From positions 3,849,001 to 3,913,000 of the forward strand of contig NZ_JACHNC010000001.1 in the NCBI RefSeq assembly GCF_014205215.1: 64,000 nucleotides of DNA, written 5' to 3'. Source of the DNA: Actinoplanes lobatus (GTDB lineage: Bacteria; Actinomycetota; Actinomycetes; Mycobacteriales; Micromonosporaceae). A program made the position numbers and the translations under genes. Below, in pieces: positions 1 to 6,798 of this stretch (positions are counted from its first letter, which is position 1; each line of letters starts with the position of its first letter). The notes below the pieces were generated by a model, which was not told the DNA's origin, did no database searches, and saw only the letters and a list, made by a program, of their open reading frames with translations.

Positions 1-165
1 GATCAGCGCGGCCGCGGCCCGCACCCCACGGCTGAGCAGCGCGTGCGTCACCGACAGCAGCACCCCGATCAGCACGGTGGCCACGGTCAGCCCGGCACGG
101 GTGTCACCGGTGGTGAGCGGATACCAGACCTGGGCCAGCACCAGCCCGCCGAGCAGGAACCACAC
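1..165 (-). CDS. N-terminal part of a membrane protein, possibly carotenoid-biosynthesis related
   Basis: Only the first 55 codons lie in the window; the gene continues past its left edge. Translation from a GTG at 165 gives a hydrophobic start with two likely membrane segments (about residues 2-18 and 25-46). The frame is closed just upstream by the stop codon of the acetyltransferase gene, so GTG 165 is the only reasonable start, 3 nt after that stop. The style resembles membrane proteins found in actinobacterial carotenoid loci (DUF422/CruF type), and a CrtA-like gene is two genes upstream. That family assignment is a weak inference from a fragment. Confidence 0.5.
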   Translation of the reverse strand, partial: MWFLLGGLVLAQVWYPLTTGDTRAGLTVATVLIGVLLSVTHALLSRGVRAAAALI

Positions 166-168
166 CGC

Positions 169-726
169 TCAACCGCCGGCCTGCCGCTCGACGATCGGGA
201 TCTCCCGCCCGAGGATCGCGAACGCCCGCTCGTCCCCCGGGAACAGGAAGTCGCGCAGCACGTCGCTGAACCCGAACCGCCGGTACAGCCGCCAGGCCCG
301 GGACGTCTGCTCGTCGGCCTCCGGAGTGGACAGCAGCACCGTTTTTCCCTCGGCCATCGCCAGCAGGGCACGCAACTGCCGGGCGCCGATCCCGTGACCC
401 TGCGCCGCCGGGCGGACGTGCAACTCGACCACCTCGAAACAGTCGGCCAGCCACCGGTGCCGGGCCTGCTCGTCGAGCGCGGACCGGACCTGGTCGTGCC
501 ACCACTGGCCGGGAGCGGAGGTGTAGCCGTACCCGAAGCCGGCGACCCGGCCCTCCGCGGTCAGCGTGGCCACCGCCCGGAAGCCGGGCCGCCGCGCGTG
601 CGAGCCGATGTAGCCGCGGCGGGTCTGCAACAGCTCCTTGCGGTAGCCCATCGCCTCGCCGTAGACCGCCACCACGTCGTCGAGCCGGCGCAGCAGGTCA
701 TCCGGCTGCCAAGCAACGAGCCTCAT
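169..726 (-). CDS. GNAT family N-acetyltransferase
   Basis: 185-residue GCN5-type acetyltransferase; such enzymes move an acetyl group from acetyl-CoA to an amine. The acetyl-CoA loop reads VRPAAQGHGIGARQLRALL (about residues 103-121), the usual R/Q-x-x-G-x-G/A pattern at the start of the pyrophosphate-binding helix. It is followed by a strand, STPEAD, and a helix with WRLYRRFGF, matching the family's C-terminal YxxxGF region. The acceptor substrate cannot be told. It overlaps the CrtA-like gene upstream by 4 nt (ATGA), so the two are probably co-transcribed and translationally coupled. Confidence 0.85.
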   Translation of the reverse strand: MRLVAWQPDDLLRRLDDVVAVYGEAMGYRKELLQTRRGYIGSHARRPGFRAVATLTAEGRVAGFGYGYTSAPGQWWHDQVRSALDEQARHRWLADCFEVVELHVRPAAQGHGIGARQLRALLAMAEGKTVLLSTPEADEQTSRAWRLYRRFGFSDVLRDFLFPGDERAFAILGREIPIVERQAGG

Positions 727-1403
727 CGCGTCGTCCGCTCCTTCTCGTCAGCGGTCCATCCCAGGACGGTCCGGTCGCCGCTGATGTCCAGCACCGCGAA
801 ACGGGCGAAGAGCTCCTCCGCGTACCAGCGGTCGGCGGGGGTGCGGGCGATCACCGCGCGGTGTTCTGGCTGACGGTACGCGAACGCGGTGAGATCCGCC
901 GCGCCGCGCCACACGCTGACCGTGCCCTGCCAGCCGATCGGCGCCTCACCCACCCCGAAGCGGGCCAGCAGCCCCGGCGCGGCCGACAGTTCCCGGGCCA
1001 CCGCCGGCACCGCCCGCCAGAACCGCAGCGCCCGGGACGGCCGCAACCGGGCCCGGGTCAGCGCCAGCACCATCCCGTCCGGTCTTTTCCCGGACGGCGT
1101 GAACGGGCTCCTGCCACCCCAGGCGCCCCTGCTGACCAGCGGTTCCAGATCGACACGCGCCTGCTTCACGGCGATCCGCTCCCACGTGGGGAACCGCACC
1201 GGGCGGTCGCTCACGGTGATCGCCGCCCAGCGGGTCAGGTCGGTGTCGCCGGGGCCGAAGGTGGAGCCGGTGCCCGTACCCAGGAATCTGCCGAACCGGA
1301 CCCCGGAGAGATGGCGGCGGGCGAAGGCCATGCGCAGCATGGCGGAGCCGACGGCCTGCCGCGGGACCCGCCAGACGTGCAGGCTGACCAGATCATCGGT
1401 CAC
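723..1403 (-). CDS. CrtA-like (spheroidene monooxygenase family) protein
   Basis: 226 residues from GTG at 1403. Features that fit the CrtA family are an N-terminal GTGTGSTFGPGDTD segment, a central GVGEAPIGWQGTVSVWRG block and a C-terminal WYAEELFARFAVLDISG block, in the order seen in bacterial CrtA-like monooxygenases. CrtA of purple bacteria is a haem-containing carotenoid oxygenase; actinobacterial homologues often act on unknown substrates. No complete carotenoid cluster is visible, so the substrate is left open. It overlaps the GNAT gene by 4 nt and starts 37 nt after the YbaK-type gene ends. Confidence 0.65.
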   Translation of the reverse strand: MTDDLVSLHVWRVPRQAVGSAMLRMAFARRHLSGVRFGRFLGTGTGSTFGPGDTDLTRWAAITVSDRPVRFPTWERIAVKQARVDLEPLVSRGAWGGRSPFTPSGKRPDGMVLALTRARLRPSRALRFWRAVPAVARELSAAPGLLARFGVGEAPIGWQGTVSVWRGAADLTAFAYRQPEHRAVIARTPADRWYAEELFARFAVLDISGDRTVLGWTADEKERTTR

Positions 1404-1439
1404 CGCGCCACGGTACCGCGGCCTCCGCGGGGCTTCCGG

Positions 1440-1913
1440 CTACGCGACCTCGGCCGGGCTTCCGGCCGTCACGCGGACCAGCTCCGGATAGGTGATCGGA
1501 AAGACCGACCGGGGTACGCCGCCGGCCGCCCAGATCACCGGACAGCTCTCCAGATCGACGTCGACCAGGGTGCGCACCGGCTTCGGATGGCCGAGCGGGG
1601 CGACCCCGCCGATCGCCTGGCCGGTGTGCTCCCGGACGAACTCGGGTGTGGCGCGGCGCAGTTTCGCCACGCCGATCGAGGCGGCCACCTTGGCGGTGTC
1701 CACCCGGTGCGCGCCCGAGGTCAGGACCAGCAGCGGCTCGCCGTCGGCGTCGAAGATCAGCGAGTTGGCGATCTGGCCGACCGTCACGTCCAGCGCTGCG
1801 GCGGCCGCCGCAGCGGTGTGCACCGCCTCGTCGAGGATGACGATGTCGGCCACGTCGGCGCCGGCTTCCCTCAGCGCCTCCCGGACCGCGATGACGTTGG
1901 GATGATTGTGCAT
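1440..1913 (-). CDS. YbaK/EbsC family aminoacyl-tRNA deacylase
   Basis: 157 residues with the YbaK/ProX fold signature. It runs from a predicted N-terminal helix through VGQIANSLIF and LVLTSGAHRVDTAKVA, which holds the conserved lysine used by free-standing tRNA editing domains, to GQAIGGVAPLGHPKP, the typical GGV.P.G loop, and a hydrophobic C-terminus with AAGGVPRSVF. Family members hydrolyse mischarged Cys-tRNA(Pro) or Ala-tRNA(Pro) in the cytoplasm. Length and motif order are those of the stand-alone actinobacterial enzyme. The exact tRNA specificity cannot be read from sequence. Confidence 0.88.
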   Translation of the reverse strand: MHNHPNVIAVREALREAGADVADIVILDEAVHTAAAAAAALDVTVGQIANSLIFDADGEPLLVLTSGAHRVDTAKVAASIGVAKLRRATPEFVREHTGQAIGGVAPLGHPKPVRTLVDVDLESCPVIWAAGGVPRSVFPITYPELVRVTAGSPAEVA

Positions 1914-1943
1914 CCCCTCATCCTGCCCGACTGTCCGCTTCGG

Positions 1944-2750
1944 TCAGTGACCGACAGCCTTGGCGCTGGCCTCCCACAATCGCGCGGCCAGGGCGCTGTC
2001 GCCGGCGTGCGCGGCCGGCCGGGTGACGGTGCGGCCCACGTAGTAGCCGCCGTCCACCAGCTCCGCCTCGGGCGTGGTGGCCAGCCAGACCAGCAGCTCA
2101 CCGGCCTTCTCCGGGGTGACCAGGAAGGGCGCGTAACGGTAGAAGAGCCGGGTGACCCGGCCGGTGCCGAAGTTGGTGCGCACCACACCCGGATGGAAGG
2201 ACACGCTGAACACCTCCGGCCAGCGGCGGGCCGCCTCGGCGGTGAACAGGATGTTGGCCGCCTTGCTCGCCCCGTAGGCCTGCCACGAGCTGTACCGCGC
2301 CGGATCGCCGGCCAGCCGCTCCGGATCGGGGCTGCCCTGCATGTGTGCCCGGGACGCGGTGTTCACCACCCGGCCGCCCTGCAACTGCTCCCGCAGCAGG
2401 CCGGTGAGCAGGAACGGCGCCAGGTGATTGCCCTGGATGGTGGCCTCGAGGCCGTCGCCGGTGCGGCGGAACTCCCCGACCATGCCGCCCGCATTGTTCG
2501 CCAGCACGTCGATCCGTGGACAGGCCGCGCGCAGCTGATCGGCCAGGGCGCGCACCTCGGCGAGGCTCTCGAAGTCGGCCCGGAAGGCGGCCGGCTCCCG
2601 CCCTCCTGCCGCCGTCACCCTCTCGACGGCGGTGGCCAGCCGGCCGGGATCGCGGCCGACCAGCACCACCTCGTCGCCGCGGGCGGCGAACTGCTCCGCT
2701 GCGGCCAGGCCCACGCCGGAACTCGCCCCGGTCACCACGATCGTCGCCAT
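1944..2750 (-). CDS. Short-chain dehydrogenase/reductase
   Basis: 268-residue SDR-family oxidoreductase. The NAD(P)-binding Rossmann motif TGASSGVG is at residues 7-14, the NNAG motif near residue 85, and the catalytic YxxxK appears as YGASK in the middle of the protein. GRDPGRL after strand 2 suggests NADP(H) preference. The C-terminal part resembles the retinol-dehydrogenase/protochlorophyllide-reductase-like branch common in actinobacteria, but the substrate is unknown. It is divergent from the DNA-damage operon; about 75 bp separate its ATG from the PafBC-like promoter. Confidence 0.88.
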   Translation of the reverse strand: MATIVVTGASSGVGLAAAEQFAARGDEVVLVGRDPGRLATAVERVTAAGGREPAAFRADFESLAEVRALADQLRAACPRIDVLANNAGGMVGEFRRTGDGLEATIQGNHLAPFLLTGLLREQLQGGRVVNTASRAHMQGSPDPERLAGDPARYSSWQAYGASKAANILFTAEAARRWPEVFSVSFHPGVVRTNFGTGRVTRLFYRYAPFLVTPEKAGELLVWLATTPEAELVDGGYYVGRTVTRPAAHAGDSALAARLWEASAKAVGH

Positions 2751-2826
2751 GCCGCCATGGTAGTCACGAAGCCGTCGATCATCCGTTCGAAAAAGCCGGT
2801 GGCACGGCGCCGTGAAGGTTGCCTTT

Positions 2827-2849
2827 TTGTCGGAGGGGGGTGTTAGTCT
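2827..2849 (+). promoter_or_regulatory. PafBC-dependent (RecA-NDp type) DNA-damage promoter
   Basis: The sequence TTGTCGGAG, 8 nt, TAGTCT matches the actinobacterial LexA-independent damage promoter consensus TTGTCRGTG-N8-TAnnnT at every defined position except one (A for T in the eighth base). In mycobacteria this element is recognised by RNA polymerase with the activator PafBC. The -10 is TAGTCT at 2844-2849, which puts the start site near 2856, just before the LexA boxes. It points toward the HEPN-imuA'-imuB-dnaE2 genes. Confidence 0.75.
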
Positions 2850-2860
2850 CTGCGGTAGTT

Positions 2861-2886
2861 AGAACGGATGTTCGAAAGGGTGTTCG
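2861..2886 (+). promoter_or_regulatory. Two overlapping LexA (SOS) boxes
   Basis: Box 1 (2861-2874) is AGAACGGATGTTCG and box 2 (2873-2886) is CGAAAGGGTGTTCG. Each differs at one position from the Gram-positive/actinobacterial SOS consensus CGAACRNRYGTTYG. They share two bases, so their centres are 12 bp apart, about one helical turn, and two LexA dimers could bind side by side. Placed just downstream of the predicted start site, LexA would block transcription of the mutagenesis operon until RecA* triggers its cleavage. Confidence 0.8.
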
Positions 2887-3235
2887 TTCTGCTCCGGGAT
2901 CGTGTTTCGCGGCACGTGTCCCGGGTGCGGTGGCCCGCGAAGCGCCGCACACCCTGGTCCGGGCATTCGCGGGTCCGGGCCTCAAGGCAGGCCGTCGCTC
3001 GCCACCCCCGACCCCCGGTGGTGGGCGACGGACCCGCCGGCGGTGCCGGCCGGGTGTGGTGTGGGGAAGCTTCACACCCGGCCGGCTTGCCGCCGGGCGG
3101 CCCGGACGGGCCGCCCGCCGGGGCTCCGGCTGCCCATTTCGGAGCCCCGGTTCCCGGCACGGCATGCTGCGTCTTCCTCCGCAGCGATCGGTTCGACCCA
3201 CACGTCGGATGCGGAACAGGCGAGGAGATACGACG
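2887..3235 (+). other. Structured 5' leader of the mutagenesis operon, no convincing gene
   Basis: About 350 nt lie between the LexA boxes and the first gene. Open frames cross it but none has recognisable protein features or a good ribosome site. Instead it holds three strong hairpins: 2993-3030 (14 bp with two G-U pairs), 3095-3116 (9 perfect bp, 4-nt loop) and 3118-3150 (11 perfect bp, 11-nt loop). The last two are back to back and no T-run follows. The stretch could be a regulatory leader or the body of a short damage-induced RNA; this is inference. Confidence 0.5.
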
Positions 3236-3733
3236 ATGGCGAGCACCACGGCCCCCGGCCTCACGGCGGCTCCCGGTCCGGCGAGCGCCGGCGCGGCCCC
3301 CCGGGCGGATTCGCCCACGGTCCCGGCTCACATGCTGCCGCACCGCACACCGTCCCAGCTGCTGGCGCTCGCCCGGACGGGCTTGATCGAGGCAGCGCAC
3401 ACCACCCCTGACGGGCTGCGCTACGCGGCGGCGCATCTGGCCGCCCTGCGCGCGGCCGCCGCCCTGCTCGCTGCCCGGGCCCGGCCGGCCGCGCCCGGCC
3501 GCCGCAGCCGGGCGACCAGCGTCTGGTCCCTGCTGGTGCTGGTGGCGCCCGAGTTCAGCGACTGGGCCGGCTATTTCGCGCTCGGCGCCGGCAAGCGCGC
3601 GGCGGCCGAGGCCGGCATCCCCCATGTCGTGAGCGCCCGCGAAGCCGACGACCTGCTGCGCGCCGCCGAGCAGTTCGTCACCGTGGCGGAGTCCGCGCTC
3701 GGGTTGACATACCAGCCACCCTTGGCCGCGTGA
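3236..3733 (+). CDS. SAV_6107-family HEPN-domain protein
   Basis: 165 residues from ATG 3236, preceded by GAGGAG at 3222-3227. After a Pro/Ala-rich N-terminus (1-36) the protein is all-helical, with TPSQLLALARTGLIEAA, then RYAAAHLAALRAAAALLAARARP, RSRATSVWSLLVLVAPEFSDWAGYF and SAREADDLLRAAEQFV, the order seen in the actinobacterial SAV_6107 HEPN family. R62-YAAA-H67 has the RX4H form of HEPN ribonuclease active sites, but whether it is catalytic here is not known. It is the first gene behind the PafBC promoter and LexA boxes, so it should be induced by DNA damage with imuA', imuB and dnaE2. Its stop codon lies inside the first unit of a 45-bp tandem repeat. Confidence 0.8.
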   Translation: MASTTAPGLTAAPGPASAGAAPRADSPTVPAHMLPHRTPSQLLALARTGLIEAAHTTPDGLRYAAAHLAALRAAAALLAARARPAAPGRRSRATSVWSLLVLVAPEFSDWAGYFALGAGKRAAAEAGIPHVVSAREADDLLRAAEQFVTVAESALGLTYQPPLAA

Positions 3734-3858
3734 CCGCCCGCTCGCCGTCGTGGGCCGGCGGTCCGCCGGGCCGCGTGATCGTCGGCTCGCCGTTGCGGAC
3801 CGGCCGTCCCTTCGGCCGCGTGACCGTCGGCTCGCCGTTGCGGACCGGCCGTTCTCTC
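3724..3858 (+). repeat. Three tandem copies of a 45-bp repeat
   Basis: Units start at 3724, 3769 and 3814, each beginning GGCCGCGTGA; a fourth start (GGCCGCG) is seen at 3859. Copies 2 and 3 agree at 41 of 45 positions; copy 1 is more diverged. Copy 1 contains the last codons and the TGA stop of the HEPN gene, so the array seems to have grown out of the gene's 3' end. 45 is a multiple of three, but each unit keeps the in-frame TGA, so the repeats do not extend the protein. Confidence 0.85.
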
Positions 3859-4177
3859 GGCCGCGCGCCGGCCGCCCGACCCGGGTAGCCCGGCTCAGCG
3901 GCAGTCCCGGCCAGTGCGGCTCAGCCGCGCCGGGCGCGTTCCGCGAGGGGCGTCAACGGTTGTTTCGCACCGGCACAGGCCCCGGTAGATCGGGTCCCGC
4001 CTACCGGGCGCTCTGGGCTTCGGCGGCCTGGCTCCCCGCGGCCTCGGGCTTGGGCGGCCCGGTTCTCCGCGGCACGGGCTTCGGCGGCACGGGCTTCGGC
4101 CGGCGCGATCTCGGTGGGCGGGGCTCGGCGGGCGGTTGAGCGCCGGCGGTGGCCGGGTGGGCAGTGATGTGACGGGG
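3859..4177 (+). other. Low-complexity spacer between HEPN gene and imuA'
   Basis: About 320 bp with no convincing gene. It contains a perfect 15-bp direct duplication (4071-4085 and 4086-4100, GGCACGGGCTTCGGC) and several looser GGGCTTCGG / GGCTTGGGC variants from about 4013, a second tract of slippage-type repeats. No terminator is evident, so the operon transcript probably reads through into imuA'. Confidence 0.6.
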
Positions 4178-5023
4178 ATGTGCGACAGAGCGGGGCATGA
4201 CGTGGCAGGGCGCATGATCAATGGTGCGGCCGCCCTCGCGGGGCTGGTCCGGACGGCGACCGGGACCGGCGAACCGGGGGTGCACCGGCTGCTGCCGGTG
4301 GCGCCCGAGCTGAGCGGGCTGTTGCCGGGGCGTGGGCTACGGCGGGGCAGCACGGTGGCCGTCGCCGCCGGGCAGAGCGTGTCGGCCGGTGGCCGGACCT
4401 CGCTGATGCTGGCGTTGCTCGCGGCCGCCTCGCGGAACGGCTCCTGGTGCGCGGTGGTCGGAGTGCCCGCGCTGGGTGCGCTCGCCGCCGCGGAGAGCGG
4501 CATCGTGCTGGAGCGGCTCGCACTGGTGCCCGACCCGGGGCCGGACTGGCCCACCGTGGTGGCCGCGCTGATCGACGGCGTGGACGTGGTGGTCGCGGCG
4601 GTTCCCGGGCCGGTGCCGGCGTCCGTCACCAGCCGGCTGGCCGCGCGGGCCCGGCAGCGGGGAAGCGTGCTGGTGCCGTTCGGTGACTGGTCCGGCGCCG
4701 ACGTGACCCTCGAAGTCGGCACGGGCCGGTGGGAGGGTCTCGGATCCGGCCGGGGCCGGCTGCGCCGCCGGGAGGTCACCGTCGTGTCCCGCGGGCGGGG
4801 TGCGGCCACCCGGCCCCGGGAGATCACCATGTGGATGCCGGGTGTCACGGTCCGGGACAGCATCCCGCCGCCCCCGCCGTCCACGCTTCCCGAACGGCCC
4901 CCGGGCCCTCCGCCCGAGCGGGCCGCACCGCCGGAGGCGGCCGCGCCGCGTCTGCTGCGCCGTTCCGGATCCCCGGCGGGGGCAGCCCGGCCGGACCTGA
5001 CGTGTGCGCAGGTGAGGAGCTGA
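4178..5023 (+). CDS. imuA': ImuA'-like RecA-fold accessory protein with degenerate P-loop
   Basis: 281 residues from ATG 4178 (ATG 4214 and an upstream TTG at 4136 are alternatives). GRGLRRGSTVAVAAGQSVSAGGRTSLMLALLAAAS aligns with the RecA Walker A region, but GQSVSAGGRTS has lost the GxxxxGKT/S lysine. GVPALGALAAAESGIVLERLALVPDP matches the following RecA strand and loop. The C-terminus is Pro/Ala/Arg-rich and probably disordered. In mycobacteria ImuA' and ImuB bring DnaE2 to the beta clamp for translesion synthesis. It overlaps imuB by 1 nt (TGATG). A family assignment from gene order plus this RecA-like core is likely but not certain. Confidence 0.75.
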   Translation: MCDRAGHDVAGRMINGAAALAGLVRTATGTGEPGVHRLLPVAPELSGLLPGRGLRRGSTVAVAAGQSVSAGGRTSLMLALLAAASRNGSWCAVVGVPALGALAAAESGIVLERLALVPDPGPDWPTVVAALIDGVDVVVAAVPGPVPASVTSRLAARARQRGSVLVPFGDWSGADVTLEVGTGRWEGLGSGRGRLRRREVTVVSRGRGAATRPREITMWMPGVTVRDSIPPPPPSTLPERPPGPPPERAAPPEAAAPRLLRRSGSPAGAARPDLTCAQVRS

Positions 5024-6798
5024 TGGAGGCGGCTGTTCGTACCCTGCTGGTCTGGTGTCCGGACTGGCCGGTGGTGGCCGCGGAGATCGTGGCGGGGGCG
5101 CCGGTGGCCGAGCCGGTCGCGGTGATGTCCGGGAACCGGGTGCTGGCCTGTTCCGAGGCGGCCCGGCGGGAAGGTGTGCGGCGAGGGCTCCGGCGGCGGG
5201 AGGCGCAGGGACGCTGCCCGCAACTGGTGGTCGTGGAGCACGATCCGGGGCGGGACGCGCGGGCGTTCGAGCCGGTGGTGGTCGCGATCGAAGGTGTGGT
5301 GGCCGGGGTCGAGGTGATCCGGCCGGGGGCCTGTGCGGTCGCCGCCCGAGGGCCGGCCCGCTACTTCGGCGGGGAGGAGGCGGCCGCTGAGCGGATCGTC
5401 GAGCAGGTCGCCCTGGAGTGCGCGGTGGAGTCCCAGATCGGGCTCGCCGACGGGGTGTTCGCGGCCGGGATCGCGGCACGGACGGGACGGATCGTCGAGG
5501 CGGGAGGCAGCCGGGAGTTTCTGTCCGGCGTACCGGTCGAGGCTCTTGAGGAGCCGGAGCTGACCGACCTGCTGAAGCGGCTCGGGGTCAAGACGCTCGG
5601 TGATTTCGCGGCGCTGCCGGCGGGGGATGTGCTGACCCGGTTCGGATTCTCCGGGGCACTGGCGCACCGGCTCGCCTCCGGGGGCGATCATCGGCCGCTC
5701 GCGGTGCGGCGGCCACCGGCCGATCTGACCGTGGAGGAGACCTACGACGAGCCGCTCGCCCGGGTGGACGTGGCGGCCTTCGCGGGGCGGGTGCTGGCCG
5801 AACGCCTGCACGACAGGCTGGCCGCGCACGGGCTGGCGTGCACCCGGCTCGGTGTGGAGGCGGTCACCGCGGACGGCCAGGAGCTGTTCCGGGTGTGGCG
5901 GCACGACGGTCTGCTCGGTGCCGCCGCCATCGCCGAGCGGGTGCGATGGCAGTTGGACGGCTGGCTCACCGGCGCCCGGCGGGGAAGGACGGCACAGCCC
6001 ACCGCGGGACTGGTGCGGTTGCGGCTGGTGCCCGACGGGGTGCTGGCTCACGTCGGCCTGCAACCGGGGCTCTGGGGTGAGACCGGAGCGGAACGGGACC
6101 GTGCGCACCGGGCGTTCAGCCGGGTCCAGGGTCTGCTCGGCCCGGAAGCGGTGGTCACGCCGGTGCTGAGCGGCGGCCGGTCGGCGGACGACCGGGTGCG
6201 GCTGGTGCCCTGGGGCGACGAACGGGAACCGGAACGGCCGGTCGCCGTCCAGGCCGAGCCGATCCCCGGCATCGAGACGGTCCCGGTTCTGGAGAGGGCG
6301 GTGGCTCCGCCGTTGCGGCTGGCCGCCCCGCGGGCCTCCCATCTGAGATTGGTGGGCGGGCTCCGGACGGAGCCTGCCAACGGGGTCGAGACCTCCGGCG
6401 CGGACGGGTTCGCCATGGTCGAGGTGAGGGCCGGGCGGCCCCGGCGCGCCGGGCGGAAACCGGCCGCCCTGCCGCCGTGGCCCGGGCGGCTGCCGCAGCC
6501 TTCGCCGGCCGTGGTGCTGGAGCATCCGCTGCCGGCCGTGGTCGCCGACGCGGAGGGCCGGGCGGTCGGGGTCAGCGCACGGCTCGAGCTGACCGGGGCT
6601 CCCGCGACGTTGACGGTGGGCCGGCGGGAGCCGGTGGCGATCACCGGCTGGGCCGGGCCGTGGCCGGTGGACGAGCGCTGGTGGGCGGCGGGGGAGTCGC
6701 GGCGGCGGGCCCGGTTCCAGATGGCGCTCGCGGACGGGCGCGCGCTGCTGCTGACTCTCGCGGGCGGCCACTGGATGGTCGAGGCCGTCTATGACTGA
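5023..6798 (+). CDS. imuB: ImuB, catalytically inactive Y-family polymerase homologue
   Basis: 591 residues from ATG 5023, behind GAGGAG at 5014-5019. The N-terminus LLVWCPDWPVVAAEI replaces the Y-family motif I, which normally carries an acidic residue before the steric gate, and the SxDE motif III is replaced by VIRPGACAVAARGPARYFGG, so the polymerase active site is gone. The helix-hairpin-helix region (LLKRLGVKTLGDFAALP) and little-finger region remain, with a long C-terminal extension ending in WPVDERWW and RARFQMALADGRALLLTL. In known systems ImuB is the hub that binds the beta clamp, ImuA' and DnaE2. It overlaps dnaE2 by 8 nt. Confidence 0.92.
   Translation: MEAAVRTLLVWCPDWPVVAAEIVAGAPVAEPVAVMSGNRVLACSEAARREGVRRGLRRREAQGRCPQLVVVEHDPGRDARAFEPVVVAIEGVVAGVEVIRPGACAVAARGPARYFGGEEAAAERIVEQVALECAVESQIGLADGVFAAGIAARTGRIVEAGGSREFLSGVPVEALEEPELTDLLKRLGVKTLGDFAALPAGDVLTRFGFSGALAHRLASGGDHRPLAVRRPPADLTVEETYDEPLARVDVAAFAGRVLAERLHDRLAAHGLACTRLGVEAVTADGQELFRVWRHDGLLGAAAIAERVRWQLDGWLTGARRGRTAQPTAGLVRLRLVPDGVLAHVGLQPGLWGETGAERDRAHRAFSRVQGLLGPEAVVTPVLSGGRSADDRVRLVPWGDEREPERPVAVQAEPIPGIETVPVLERAVAPPLRLAAPRASHLRLVGGLRTEPANGVETSGADGFAMVEVRAGRPRRAGRKPAALPPWPGRLPQPSPAVVLEHPLPAVVADAEGRAVGVSARLELTGAPATLTVGRREPVAITGWAGPWPVDERWWAAGESRRRARFQMALADGRALLLTLAGGHWMVEAVYD

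Noticed and set aside
2868..3386. 172-codon frame as an extra gene downstream of the LexA boxes
   Set aside because: It overlaps the HEPN gene in another frame, has no ribosome site, runs through strong hairpins and shows no family features.
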